A stretch of 64,000 bases of DNA from Ypsolopha sequella (Eukaryota; Arthropoda; Insecta; Lepidoptera; Ypsolophidae): assembly GCA_934047225.1 (NCBI GenBank), contig OW204000.1:17936001-18000000 (forward strand), given 5' to 3'. Shown piece by piece: positions 32,219 through 43,449 of this stretch (positions within the stretch are counted from its first letter, which is position 1; the number at the start of each line of letters is the position of its first letter). Below the pieces are notes generated by a model that was given only the letters and a program-made list of their open reading frames with translations, made no database searches and was not told the DNA's origin. Made by a program: the position numbers and the translations under genes.

Positions 32219-32528
32219 TCACCAGCACCCATCACGTTTCGGACGTAATAAAATAACCGTCGAGTCGGTGAAAAGCTGATGTACCAAGATGCATTTCACA
32301 GTTCACACTTGGGAACACTTCTGAATCCCCCTCAGGGATTCATTTCATGACGATATGTTTTGTTATGATTAAAATTAACCCAGTATAAAAATTTTCCTTT
32401 GTTAACTTAATTTTTTATACGGTTTTATAGTTAAAAAATCCCAAGTCTCCAACGACAGGTAGTTCATATCGATGTTAATATCATATCGTGAGATTGTCAC
32501 GGTCAAGGACGCCGTGTTGTCCCACCAT

Positions 32529-32980
32529 CAGGGTTGGATTTCGTAGTATAATTATACTATTTGTAGCATATTTTCATGACATGTAGTATGTAGTATCGTA
32601 ATGGAACTATACTACGTAGAAATACCATAATTTTATCTTCAGGCCGACCGACTTGTTTTATTGGTCGAGACGTTTTGCTTTTTAACATTTACCCTACAAT
32701 ATAGGGAAATTCTGTGCATTATGAATAACCCGTTATTCAGTATACTCTATGATGAATAACGTTGGTAATTTTTTTTTTAATTTTAACAAACAAATAGGCT
32801 ATTTTATTAAATTATGAATATTTTTAGGGAATTTTTTAAAAATTTCACTCATTAAATTGCTATTTTATTTCAATTCAAAACAAAAATCAACGAAAAATGA
32901 AACGTAGTATAATTTTAGCCAGATAGTATATTTTTAATTCCCATAGACAATAATGTTCAGAAGGCCTGAATCCAACCCTG
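32529..32980. mobile_element. hAT-type MITE, perfect 8-bp target duplication
   Basis: 452 bp from CAGGGTTGGATTTCGTAG to CCTGAATCCAACCCTG, with CCCACCAT at 32521-32528 and 32981-32988. Internal TAGTATAATTATACTA-type short palindromes repeat near the left end. Terminal CAGGG and 8-bp duplication are diagnostic of hAT. Confidence 0.85.
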
Positions 32981-33267
32981 CCCACCATAGGCTCCCTTGA
33001 GGCCACACGCAAGGTAATTGAGTAGACTGAAAGCATTTTTAGGGTTCCGTACCTAAAAATATGAAAAAATTGTCGTGTACGTGTATTATCCGGTTTATAC
33101 GTATTTCACAGGGACTTTTTTCCGAGACAAATGAAGCTATAATAATTTTATTTATATTTATATTTGGGAAACAAACAGTTTAACATTACATAAAACAATA
33201 CACAACGAAATCACACAAACCAGCAAAGTTTCCACACATAGATAAACAAATGTTAAACAAAAAGTAC

Positions 33268-33415
33268 AGGGGATCTAAAAAGGCCGACTTGGGTGAATCA
33301 TAAAATGATTTGAAAGTAGGATAGAGTCAGAGTTTTTTCACGCGTGCAAAAGAGACGGCATTAGACAAACAGAATCATAATGTGATTCATGCAAAATGGC
33401 CTTTTTAGGGGACCT
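33268..33415. mobile_element. MITE-gamma copy 2
   Basis: AGGGGATCTAAAAAGGCCGA to CCTTTTTAGGGGACCT, 148 bp. It has a 4-bp insertion (ACAA near 33365) relative to the other copies. Confidence 0.75.
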
Positions 33416-33798
33416 TTTCTAAGAAACAGTTAAATATTAAAACAAAATCAAATTAAAGTCAACAGATATTACAAACAATCTTAAAATTTCAACTGTAATA
33501 ACTTTTTAAGCGAAAAAGGTGACACATTAAATAAATCAATGTCATTAAATTATTTGTCCTGTATAAAAAACAATTTACTAAATAGTTGTTTGTGGTTAAT
33601 GGCACAGAAAACAATTTTGAACTTTTAGTTGTCTTAACAATTATTACTAAAATACAATTACATATATTTACAATAACATAAATAACAATTACTGCGGTCC
33701 CAAAAGAGTTTATTGTGAAAAAGTTGTACAGCTCACTTGTACACACATTATGATATGCTGTTAACGATTTTTAGAGTTTTTAGAGTAAGGGTGTAAAG
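33416..33798. other. No gene recognised
   Basis: AT-rich; the minus-strand frame at 33489-33746 is low-complexity hydrophobic sequence without a recognisable domain. I treat it as chance. Confidence 0.4.
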
Positions 33799-34158
33799 CA
33801 GGGTTGCCACCTTTTGGAAAATGAAAATCGGGACCATAAACCGAGAAAATAAAACGTTTCCTGCTTTTTATATCTATTTATTTTTCTATACATATTTCTT
33901 ATTGCAGGTCATTTTTATATTTATTAAAATTAATAAATATTGGGTTGCGCGGACGGAAAGAGTAGAAGTAAAACTAAGCGGTGTGAGAGAATGTAACGTA
34001 AAATAAAGCGCACTCCATGCCGTGCCCGCCGCGCCGCCTTCTCCAAACGTGAAACGAACGAAAGAGTTGTCGCATGTTATCAAAAATCGGGACAAAATTG
34101 GTATGTTGTCGGGACGTGGGACAATACCATCGAAATCGGGACAGGTGGCAATAAAGGC
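33799..34158. mobile_element. Decayed hAT-like MITE
   Basis: The left end CAGGGTTGCCACCTTTTGG and the right-end inverse GCCACCTGTCCCGATTTCG share GCCACCT; both sides carry GAAAATCGGGAC / CGAAATCGGGAC. The right terminal CCCTG is lost and no target duplication can be read. GC-rich words near 34020-34040 are interior. Confidence 0.5.
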
Positions 34159-35409
34159 CAAAATTAAATACTTACATATTAATCATCAAACTTATTTGGA
34201 CTAGGAATAGGAACCCCTACTGTCAAAAGATCAATAATGGAACCCAATCATGAATAAAGGAATATTACATACAGTTAGTAATTAAAAGTAATTTTATGTT
34301 TGTTGAATAATCAATAGTATGACGAAAGTAAACGTTACATTGTGTCAACAAGTTTTGAATCATTATAATAGGCTTTATATATAAAATTGCCTAAATTTTC
34401 TTACAGATTCATGAGTACACAATTCCTGTATTTCAATATATAGCTATTTTCATTATTTGTTTGAAAGTTGATTTCAAAGTTGTACATCTACGTATTAAAT
34501 TTTGTTTTTATTGTCAGTTTAATTAAACTTTCAACAACAGTTCGTCTTAAATGCTATCCGTTTCCATGATAAGATTCGTAATAATCTTTTACATTTGACA
34601 CTTTTCAAAAATTAAATGAATGTTGCTGTTAGCTTAATGCTGTCGCATTCATACACAAAAGAAATCACATAACTTGGATTTGTCATTCCTAAAAAAATGC
34701 AAAAATGTTAGTACTGAAAATTGAGTTTCCTTCAAACTCTCTATAGAAAACGGCAATTTTATAACAGTAATGTCCTAATATTTTGCAATACTATATTATA
34801 TTTTGTAAAAAAAAAAAGATCTTTTGGCTGAAAATGTCGTATTTTAAACGATTACAGTTATGTCGGTGAAATAAGTGGGAGCAAACGTCACAAGGCAAAT
34901 ATTCTGATATATTATGTGGTTATAGTAACACGTTTTATGAGTGATATGTTATGTAAATAACATATCGAGTCAGGAGATATGTATGTATAATGTATTATGT
35001 ACCTGTCAACATGCTTATCGTAATAAAATTATAATATAAGGTATCTTATTTATATATGGTTTGAGACGTATTATTTTAGATAAACGTTGACTAACATAAT
35101 TTATTTACCAACACATAAGTACATACTTTTTAGTTAAATTTAGATATCCTACATTTTTTTTGCGTTGGTGGTTTGTAAAGAAAATTTTATGACCCATAAA
35201 AAGATTGGTGTAATGGAAAATTTTAACAACTGGTGTAAAAAAAATATTGCACCAAAACATAATTTAACTATGCAATTTCAGTAAAGGTTTATCTCGATTT
35301 ATTACTTTGATAAGATTTTTTCAAAGCACGTAACAAGCAATTTCAGAGTATTTCTACCGATGAATTTACTTGCAGTGATGAAATAATGCGAGTTGAACTG
35401 AGCCTAAAT
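34159..35409. other. No gene recognised
   Basis: About 1.25 kb of AT-rich DNA with no supported exon or repeat partner in the window. Confidence 0.4.
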
Positions 35410-35648
35410 TAAGGTTACCAGACGGCAGAAGTTTTCCTGACATGTCGGGAAATTTGGAGCTCTGTCAGGAAATCAGGAAAAAATAGGATTTGTCATGAAT
35501 TTTTAAAGAGAACGCTTATAATTATTATTATAATTTTTCTAGTAGTTTTCAAATTTTTCCAATATTTATCTCATATCTTTCCCAATCTAAAAGTTTACTT
35601 CGCTTTAAAAAAAATACACTGAAATAAAAGCAACATTTAATTTTTACG

Positions 35649-35722
35649 AGCCTGGATAGCGCAGTCGGTAGCGCGCCTGTCATGTAAGCAGGAAGTCGCA
35701 GGTTCCAATCCTAGCCAAAAGA
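35649..35722 (+). repeat. tRNA-like sequence (SINE head or tRNA pseudogene)
   Basis: GCCTGGATAGCGCAGTCGGT then AGCGCGCCTGTCATGTAAGC and GCAGGTTCCAATCCTAGCC. It has an A box and a B box (GGTTCCAATCC). A D stem (GCGC/GCGC) and anticodon stem can be drawn, but the acceptor ends do not pair (GCCTGGA against CCAAAAG) and base 33 is not T. It is therefore not a functional tRNA gene. Confidence 0.55.
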
Positions 35723-36114
35723 ACTGTTCCAAAAATATTTGTGCTTTTAAATTTGTTTCTGATTGATTGCAAGTTTGTAATACACTCTAATAATACTAAG
35801 AGTATTCAAAGCGATGGATTTTGCAATAAAAACATATAATCTTAACAATTAATTTTGTTCGTTAACGATTAAAAATACTTGTACAATTGGAAACGATGAA
35901 ATCAGAAGACAATACATATGCCAGTATAAGTATTTAATTTTGTTTAGGTGAAGGTGGAGGATACAGCACTGTTACTTCGACCTCATTAACATGCTTCCCT
36001 TTGTCTACAAGTCTTAAAATATGACGATAAAGAATGTTTCTCATGCACGGTGGGTCATATTGCAAATCTTTCGTAACTCCGAAAATTATCCATCAGTATA
36101 GTATTTCGCATATG

Positions 36115-36361
36115 TACAATACAATACAATACAATACAATACAATACAAAAATTGTTTATTGAATCAAAAATATACAGTAGCACTTATCCAATAAAAACA
36201 ATAGCTTGCAATATGTTTTACAAAAATATAAAGATGTGCTAAAATTGTATCCTAAAACAATCTAGACAAAGACACTATCACCTACATTGACCTAAAGGCC
36301 GTCTCGAGAGTGACAGTTACCAAAAGCGGCTCACAGCATTTGGGATACTTTGATTTTATTA
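36115..36361 (-). mobile_element. LINE 3' end with TATTG-type tail
   Basis: On the minus strand the sequence ends in tandem TATTG (36115-36150, ACAAT on the plus strand) preceded by CAATAAACAATTTTTG. This is how several insect LINE families finish. The copy is truncated by MITE-beta at 36362. No coding sequence remains. Confidence 0.6.
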
Positions 36362-36609
36362 TACAAGGTGACTTTTTGATCATCGTCCAAATTCATACTG
36401 GCGGCTTGATAAGTGATCAGTATCATGGATCAATAACAATTTTTGTAAAATTCGTAAAATGAAATGTCGACTCCCCATAGTGATTCACTCGGGACTGGAA
36501 GTGAATTACTATGGGAAGTCGAAATTTCATTTTGTTATTGATCCAAGATACTGACCACTTATCAAGCCTCCAGTATGAATTTGGACGATGATCAAAAAGT
36601 CACCTTGTA
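36362..36609. mobile_element. MITE-beta copy 3
   Basis: 248 bp, TACAAGGTGACTTTTTGATC to GATCAAAAAGTCACCTTGTA: the best-preserved termini of the family, 20 bp identical at both ends. The target is TA. Confidence 0.85.
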
Positions 36610-37103
36610 TATGTACATATTAGTTTAATTTGATGACAATATTACTATATAATACTATCTTATGTAAAACAAAAGAGAAAAAAAAATGTATTTAATAACA
36701 TGCAAATAAGCCTAATGTCAAATTAGTATTTTTTTTTCTTCACAATTGTCTGACAGGGATCCTTCTGCGTGTTTCTGGTAGTCGGCTAATTTTCATGGCG
36801 TCTATCTCTCTCAAAATATACGTTTTGGTGGGAGTGGACAGTTGTCGGTGTGCGCGGGTGGATCATTTTCAGACTATAATTGTTGTTTAAGTTATTGACG
36901 TCAGAAAAATATTTACGTGTTATGCTTATTTCTGAAAATAAATTTCATTATTTCATTATTAAATGGGTTACATTGACTTTGTAATAAAAACTATTGGAAA
37001 TCGCGCTGCCTCGGCAATAACATAAAATATTTACAAAAATGTCAGGTTTATAGACTTAACAGGATTTTTGTCAGGAAATCTGTTAATGGATATGGTAACC
37101 CTA

Positions 37104-38102
37104 GTCGAAACGCCAAGTTTAATAAGGAAGTGAAGTATAAAGAGTCATGGTCAGGTCGGTTAGTTTCTTCCGAGGTGAGGCAGCATCAGCTGGTGTAAAG
37201 TGTACATTGAACATATTGTACAGGTTCCGTCGGCGTCGATAATTATTAAATATTCTTGAATACTCAATATACAGTCATTTTATTTCTCTAAATTACAGTT
37301 TGTCCGTGTACTACACCCTGTTTTGCTTATCTTCATAATTTCGTCCTTTTTTTTTTTATTCAAAACAAAATAGTGTACTTACATTAATATCAAAAACCCC
37401 TCAAGGTTTATTCATGTTCCATGAGATCACTCTTATCATGGATTATTACTTGTCTCTTTGGTTCTTCTGTCGCATATTTTGTATTTAGAGTTTTTGTATT
37501 TTATGTATATGTGTGTACTGTTATTTATGTATAACTTGTATTTAATGCTACTATTTATTTTATATACCTTATGTGCCATGTACACCGCCTCTTCAGCAAT
37601 CCTATCGTACAATTTCTTCTACCTAAAGGTTGTCTGGAAGAGATCGCTTTAAGCAATAATACTGCCTATTCGTACTTTTTAAATTCAATTTATTGTATTC
37701 TTTTCTTTTGTGGTGTGACAATAAAACTATATTGCATTGTACAAGCTGACACGGTCTGACAGACGCCTCTGATTTTTTTAAAGTATTTCTTGGAATTTTG
37801 GATTTTAAAATCAAAAGTCTATCCTGTTTTGAACTTCTTAAAATGCAAGGCTCGATGAATTCTTTTTTGTTTGTATATAAAATCTTGGGTTACAATAAGT
37901 TTCATCCAAGGTTTCAAGTGAACTGAGTTCTGAGTCATGCTACAGGACAATTGAAGGCTAGTTCCGATTGCATTTTCCGAGATAATATTTTTTTATGGGT
38001 CCAAGACCGGGTCTGTTAAGAATTAATGCTATTGGAATGTTTCGATTAAAAAAAAAAGGTTTAACTACTTAAGTAATTGAGTAAGTTATTGAAATTATAA
38101 GG
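37104..38102. other. No gene recognised
   Basis: Contains a TATAAAG at 37136 and, farther on, AATACTCAATATACAGTCAT, which could be promoter and polyadenylation parts of a solo LTR, but no paired TG..CA ends or duplication were found. Open frames at 37458-37759 are AT-rich and overlapping; not supported as genes. Confidence 0.35.
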
Positions 38103-39109
38103 TATAATCTCACTAATCCGGCACTTCAATATACCGATACGTCCAATAATCCGGGACCCACCGCCCGCGCCTGCCTAGCGTTTTGTTGCACAAAAAGGCG
38201 ATATGTAAAAGTTTTAGGGTCCCTGTTACTCCATATGCGAAAAAACCATAAGTGCGAGAGGGACGGATTCGTGGAAAAGTAGCAAAAAGTCGGTTTTTTG
38301 TTAATATAAAATGTACTAAAGTTGCTATCAAAATTTTGTTTAACTAGGTCCTACATACCGTTAAAACCCATCTAATAAAATATAATTGCAGTACATACAT
38401 ATGTCATTCTAAATTGTCAAACCAGGAAGCCAATTCCGGAGGTATGGAGATGATCTCCACGGTCGAAATATCTGGCGAGAAAGTGCTTATCTCCGTCGAA
38501 AAACAAAAAATGCTATTCTAACGATCTCCATCCGTAGATTTTTCGATCGCAAATCAGCGAGATGTCTCGACTGGTCATAAGCTGGGGAGATAGACATCTC
38601 CGTTGCAGTAACTGCCAAATCATCAAAATAAATAACATAAACTTCAACATTTTGACGGCTTTTGTGTGGTTATTTTTGATAAAATTTGACTCGGCTACGT
38701 TTTACGGACTTTTATAAGCAGGTACCTGTAATTTTGATGACTTTTGGCTACCCATTGTGAATTTCCTGCAACCGATTGGATACCTACCAACGATTATTAT
38801 GAATTCTTAGCCCAGAGCTAGTTTACAGAAGCTGAGGCTGCTGAAAGTAGAAGAAAATACCAGACTTCAAGATGGAAGTACACTATTATCACACATAACA
38901 GCTAGCAATTTTCAGTGTGTCATTGTAGTGTAGAGATTAATAAAAACAAGTGACAAAAATCATGTCACCGAAGCATTTTCACTCTAAAGCTACTATGCAT
39001 GGAAAGATACAGGAGCCCTTTGCAATCAAACGATTTGAAGAAATGTTTACCATAAGAAGTGTAGTTAAGTGGGGCATATTTCTATTGGAAACTCACCCAT
39101 AAAAAGAAA

Positions 39110-39567
39110 TGATAAATTTATTGAGGCCATGGTGAATACTGTTGAGTGCTTTTTATAATCATTATTTTAGATACATATTTGTTTAAAAATTATGACATAA
39201 AAATTTAACCACAATACAGTGCTTTACTTATTTATTTATTAATATTAACTATAGCTTCTCTAAAATTACAGCACAAGACACAAACAAAAAATGTTTTACT
39301 TGCTAAATATATATAGGTAACTAAGGGCAAGGTCACTCTTGGAATAATGAATTTATTGAGGCCATGTTGGATACTCTTAGTGCTTTTTATAATAATTATT
39401 TTAAACCCATGATTTTACATGGACGTTTTTATAAAAATTATGACATAATCAATAAAAATTAAACAACAATCCAGTGTTTACTCATTTATTTATTAATGTT
39501 AACTATGCGTTCTCTAAAATTACAGCACATGAAACAAACAAAAAATATTTTACTTGCTAATTGAATA
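39110..39567. repeat. Diverged direct duplication of about 210-220 bp
   Basis: Units at about 39110-39318 and 39348-39567 share ATTTATTGAGGCCATG, GTGCTTTTTATAAT, TTATTTATTAATATTAAC and TAAAATTACAGCACA. It lies within the decayed transposase element, 5' on the plus strand of the DDE fragment. Confidence 0.7.
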
Positions 39568-39587
39568 TAACTATAGTCAGGTTACGT

Positions 39588-39850
39588 CTTAGTAAGACCA
39601 ATCAACCTTTCGATGTGAACTCGTTTACTAGCAAGTTTTCTGTCATGGAGTACAGTTAAGCCTTTTAACTGACTTTTACCTTTGAGGAATGCAGGTATGT
39701 TAACTGTCACATTGTTTGTTTGCAACGAAGATGTCTTGCACGTTAATCCACCCACGGTCAGGCAGAATAGCGTTCTATTGTCCGTCTGTCACTTGTAGAT
39801 CCACCATATGCAGGAGAGCAGTATGACAACAACCCTCTGGGTATAGCTCC
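39588..39850 (-). pseudogene. DDE (DDE_Tnp_4-like) transposase fragment
   Basis: The minus strand reads CSPAYGGSTSDRRTIERYSA, a stop, then VGGLTCKTSSLQTNNVTVNI followed by PAFLKGKSQLKG and ASKRVHIERLIGLTKT. The YGGSTSDRR block (with the second catalytic Asp) and the RVHIERLIG block (with the catalytic Glu) are hallmark segments of this transposase family, in the right order. In-frame stops and frame changes show it is dead. Confidence 0.75.
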
Positions 39851-40522
39851 AACTAGTACTTTCAAAGTATTACTGAGCCAATGTATTACTTGGTTTTTGT
39901 ACAGGAAACTCTGTGCCAGCACAATCCGTATTTACTTCAACAGTTGCTTCAATTACTATTTCTGAAGAGATGTCAGAACCATCAAAAATAATTTGTTCTT
40001 GGATTCCAGTCTGTTGCTACTTCGTTTTTCGCACATCATGCATCATACCTAAGTTTTCGTTTCGAGGTTGGACTTGCAGGTTTTGTAAACAGCACCTTTC
40101 TTCAAGTTCTTACGTTCCCGTTTCAAACCTAAAACAATGCAAAAACTAATAAAGCACACTTTCTGAGTACTGAAGAAAATTTATTACCAAGATATCATTG
40201 CAGTATAGAAACGCAGAATAAAATGTGAGGAGCTCTGAACCGGGATAGGTTTAGCTTGAGGTTCAGCTAGTTGTCATATAGATATTGAAATCATTTACCT
40301 ACATGCTTCAAAATGTATAATTAAAAGCATTAGTCCATGAGAGCCTTAATTTATAGATGCGCGAATAAAAAAGTTGAGCAAGTTAATGCATGTATTACGC
40401 CACCCCAAAAGGAACTCGTGTCAAGGAAGGTAGGCACAATGATGGTTCTACCAAGAAGTTTAATTATTTAACTTATTTATGTAATTATTTGAAGTTTAAC
40501 AATATTAGTAGGAGTAACTTAC

Positions 40523-40705
40523 CAGTATGTTTACCTTCATCATAATAATCATCCGGTTTAATGTGATTCCGACATAACCTGGCAGATGAACCAGGATTCC
40601 AATTTTTGAGACGTAATGCTTTGACCCACAGCTTTTTTAATTTTTCGTCAGTATTCTTTGGTTTTTACAACTAAACGCCGGACATTCGAGGCATTCTTGT
40701 AAAAT
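40523..40705 (-). pseudogene. THAP-domain exon of the same element
   Basis: The minus strand gives CPAFSCKNQR, then after a frameshift KLKKLWVKALRLKNWNPGSS and ARLCRNHIKPDDYYDEG. This has the C-x4-C pair, central W and C-x2-H of a THAP zinc finger. It ends at a good 5' splice site, ACTG/GTAAGT (exon end 40523), so the parent gene was spliced. The frameshift between the two halves inactivates it. Confidence 0.75.
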
Positions 40706-41469
40706 TATGAATTTATTTCGACTTTAAAATAATAAAATGTAGGAGATTTGACAGAACGCTAAGGAGTCTATGTACAACAGCAGCGCTGAAAGCGCTTTAT
40801 TTAAAAGTATGCTGTGATGTGAACTTGCTCAACACATTTGCATAAAGCAAACTAGCGCTCCAGGTTAAAATAAACACAAACTCACGCGCAATGCGTTTCG
40901 ATTCACGCTAATTTGTATTTACTGTTTTCAGTTATTATTAAAAAAAGACAGTTGTAGAACCACAATATGCTAAAATATTCTTGATCGTAATGTGTTTGCT
41001 TAGATTTGTTAAATGAAACACGTATTATTTTTACTAAAAAAAGAAAAATAAGACAATCGATTATATTCAAAATGAATCGGTAAAAACGGAACGTCTCTAA
41101 GACGAAATTATCTTCTCCGTTGCTAATCCTTCTCCATGGTCTACAAGAATAGGGCTTTTTCGTAGTGTGGAGATTTCAAGTGGACATTGATGCGGAGATT
41201 TGAAACGGAGATTCATCTCCATAGTCGGGATATTTCGTCCGAGCCCGGAATTGAGGCCCAGGAGAATTGGTGTCAAAAAAGACCTAATTTCAATAAATAT
41301 TTCTATCGAGCCGAATGTTTCCAATCGCGTTTCTGTTTTAACAGATCCCTAGAAAAAGATTTCAAAAATAATATACTATTTTATCAAAATTATATATTAT
41401 TTACCGAAGTAGATATGCAAGTTCTAAAAGTGTAGATTTTTTTCCGTAGCGCCTTAAAACTATGTAATT

Positions 41470-41600
41470 AGTTAATTATGAATGGTAAGAATTAGATAAA
41501 ACAAAACTAAATGAAATTTTAGTGAGATATATTTCGAGCCATTCGGGCTCGGCATCAGTCGCAATGAAGTAAAAAAGAAAATATAACACAGGTAAAATAG
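41470..41600 (-). repeat. GC-hairpin repeat related to 18320-18420
   Basis: On the minus strand ACTGATGCCGAGCCCGAATG then GCTCGAAATATATCTCAC, followed by an AT-rich tail with TTTTATCTAATTCT, matches 18330-18420. It lies between the RepB end and RepF. Confidence 0.6.
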
Positions 41601-41603
41601 TAG

Positions 41604-41993
41604 TTTATGCTACAAGGGCGCAAAGGAATAAATTACGAGGACAATTTAAAACACGAGCGTAGCGAGTGTTTTTAAACGTAACCGAGTAATTTATTGCTTT
41701 TACGCCCGTGTATCATACTACATTTTTCAATGCATAGTGTGAGGAAATGAAAACAAATATAATCTTGTGAACTTTAAATTATAATTGGCTCAAAGTGACT
41801 GTATCCAGAGCCGTTAAACAGTGGAAGAAAAAGTATAACGTCTATGGTACACAGGAAAGGCTGCAGGTTAGCCAACCATTGTAAATAAATAAAATAAAAA
41901 TAATAATAATAAAGCCCTAGGGCAAAATAATCGACTTTCTTTTCGGTTTTGATGCATAAAAAGTGGGCCTTTACGAGCACATGCATTGAAAAA
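41604..41993 (-). repeat. RepF copy 2 (inverted)
   Basis: From TTTATGCTACAAGGGCGCAA to CCTTTACGAGCACATGCATT. Near-identical to copies at 12688 and 60453, with small length differences in A/T runs. Confidence 0.75.
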
Positions 41994-42450
41994 AATAAAA
42001 AATATAAGCTATTTAAATTTAACCTATTTACATGATATTAAAAAGAGAGAGTAAATGAGTCAATTGCGCCATCCCACCGCATCGATGCAAACTTTTGTTT
42101 TCTTTAGTTTGTTAACAAACATTTAAAAAGACAAAAAAGTAAATATTTAATATTTATTTAGTTAATTATGAGATATGTTACAGTTATAAAAAAAATGTGT
42201 AGAACATAAATACAAATACATTGTATACTCATAATGAAATGCTTTATTTTATTTATTATGAATTTTTCTATACAATCCAGTAATGCGAACATTCCCATAA
42301 TCCGGCACCCTCTGGTTTTTAATAGTGTCGGATTAGTGAGATTCTATTGTACTGAGAATAAGGTATAGTCCGTGGCAAAATGACAAAATAAAATCAATTT
42401 AGGTAATAATAAAATAAAATAAATTCAAAATTTGTTTTGTTTATTGACAA

Positions 42451-42806
42451 CTAGCTTTTGCCCGCGGCTTCGCCCGCGTTGATTAGGTTTTTGTATAGTC
42501 GTATCGAATCCCATCCCATCCCATCCCATCCCACTAATGCCCCTATCCCATACCATCCCATCCTCACTATCCCATCTTACTAATATTCAACGGCGTGAAG
42601 GAGTAACAGTACATCACTTTTCTATAGGGACTCGACACCCCATTGCCTTCCAATGGGAACTGATTTATGGGATAAAAGTAACCGATGTCCTATTCCAGGT
42701 CTAGAACTACATCTGTGCAAAGTTTCAGCCTAATCGTTTCAGTAGTTTCGGCGTGAAGGAGTAACAAACATCCACCCAAACTTTCGCATTTATAATATTA
42801 GTGAGA
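42451..42806 (-). mobile_element. Short non-autonomous Helitron (356 bp)
   Basis: The minus strand starts TCTCACTAATATTATAAATG, contains AAACTACTGAAACGATTAG and ends GCGGGCGAAGCCGCGGGCAA then AAGCTAG before T. The hairpin and CTAG end match the larger Helitrons at 6063-12081, but the interior is different. It contains tandem CCCAT (plus strand, about 42507-42533). Confidence 0.85.
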
Positions 42807-42856
42807 TAAGATATAAACGCATACGCACCGAGAGAAAATATTTTAACAATACTACC

Positions 42857-43001
42857 AGGGGATATAAAAAGGCCGACTTGGATGAATCATAAAATGATTT
42901 GAAAGTAGAATAGAGTCAGAGTATTTTCACGTGTGCAAAAGAGACAGCATTAGAACAGAATCATAATGTGATTCATGCAAAACGGCCTTTTTAGAGGACC
43001 T
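42857..43001. mobile_element. MITE-gamma copy 3
   Basis: AGGGGATATAAAAAGGCCGA to CCTTTTTAGAGGACCT, 145 bp; closely matches copy 1. Confidence 0.75.
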
Positions 43002-43449
43002 GGTCTTATTGTGAATAAAATCCTGGTTAATAAAAACGGAATTATGTCATGTTTACTTGAATTGTCTTTTTATGAATGCTAGAATATTCTGTTTAATCTG
43101 TTTTGGTTAACAACACATAAAACTATTTATAAATACATTTTATTTATGTAAGGAAGAAGAAGTTTTTTTGGTAATAACTAATCATAAAATAATAATATGT
43201 ACTTCAGTTACGTTCAGTTAGTTAGTTAGGGCAAACGGTACACAGAGTTAATAAATAACGTCAGTAGTATTCCACCAACCTTTGGCTCTACTATAAAAAG
43301 TGGTCAGTAGGTGCCAAATTGTGTTTCTCATCACGAACAACAGCAGTAGGTACAAAGTTCACGCCAAATATTCATCACTCAAATCAGCATTATTCATTTG
43401 ATCGATAACGCGTCCCGAATCGCTCGCTCTAAAGATATACAGAGTGTAT
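43002..43449. other. No gene recognised
   Basis: AT-rich; a CTATAAAAAGTGGTCAGT string at about 43290 looks like a TATA box but the spacing to TCAGT is too short for a normal core promoter. No exon. Confidence 0.35.

Larger units (their letters stand above)
31308..32360 (+). mobile_element. tRNA-derived SINE with two later insertions
   Basis: The head resembles a tRNA: an A-box-like AGTGGTAGTGGGTAGAGCAC, an anticodon-region CGCCTGCTAACCCAGAGGTC and a B-box GGGTTCAATTCCC, followed by GTCTCCGTGCTTCGGAAAGC, a body typical of lepidopteran SINEs. The body continues after MITE-G (31411-31905) with GCTGTTGGTCCATTTGTGCC and after a hAT MITE (31953-32218) with CCATCACGTTTCGG.., ending near GATTCATTTCATGACGATA. 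No A-rich tail is clear. Confidence 0.65.
35410..37103. mobile_element. Probable hAT-like element carrying nested insertions
   Basis: Left end TAAGGTTACCAGACGGC and right-end inverse TAGGGTTACCATATCC, each followed by GTCAGGAAATC-type words (35463 and 37070, opposite orientations). Between them lie a tRNA-like sequence, a LINE tail and a MITE-beta. The target duplication is not readable, so the pairing of these ends is an inference. Confidence 0.45.
38429..41257 (-). mobile_element. Decayed THAP plus DDE transposase element
   Basis: 2829 bp inserted in RepB. Termini GCCAATTCCGG and, inverted, GCCTCAATTCCGGGC, with flanks CCAGGAA and CCAGGAG as a possible 6-7 bp duplication. Both ends are rich in GGAGAT/ATCTCC words (at least five on the left to 38620, several on the right from 41100). 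The minus strand carries a THAP exon (40523-40705) and a DDE-type fragment (39588-39850). THAP-fused DDE transposases of the Harbinger-like (DDE_Tnp_4) kind are known in insects; exact family unproven, and the duplication is longer than Harbinger's usual 3 bp. Confidence 0.65.
38193..41457 (-). mobile_element. RepB copy 2 (inverted), split by a 2.8-kb insertion
   Basis: RepB reads from AAAAGGCGATATGTAAAAGT to ATTGTCAAACCAGGA at 38427. It resumes at CCAGGAGAATTGGTGTC (41258) and ends TTTCCGTAGCGCCTTAA at 41457. Joining the flanks restores the order seen in the copies at 52402 and 22841. Confidence 0.75.
38103..42354. mobile_element. Pogo-like element ends enclosing several younger insertions
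   Basis: The left terminus ATAATCTCACTAATCCGGCA and the right-end inverse AGAATCTCACTAATCCGACA are the AATCTC..ATCCG type seen in pogo/Tigger-like elements, near a CAGTAC at the right. Second copies of ATAATCCGG lie just inside each end (38148, 42298). Inside are RepB, a THAP/DDE element, a GC-hairpin repeat and RepF. No pogo transposase is visible. Confidence 0.6.

Noticed and set aside
35649..35722. tRNA gene
   Set aside because: A and B boxes are present but acceptor stem ends do not pair, base 33 is not T and the anticodon is ambiguous; treated as SINE head or pseudogene.
37104..37320. Solo LTR with TATA box and poly(A)-type region
   Set aside because: No paired TG..CA ends, no target duplication and no second copy in the window.
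43280..43320. Core promoter (TATAAAAAG followed by TCAGT)
   Set aside because: Spacing between the TATA-like and initiator-like words is far too short, and no exon follows.
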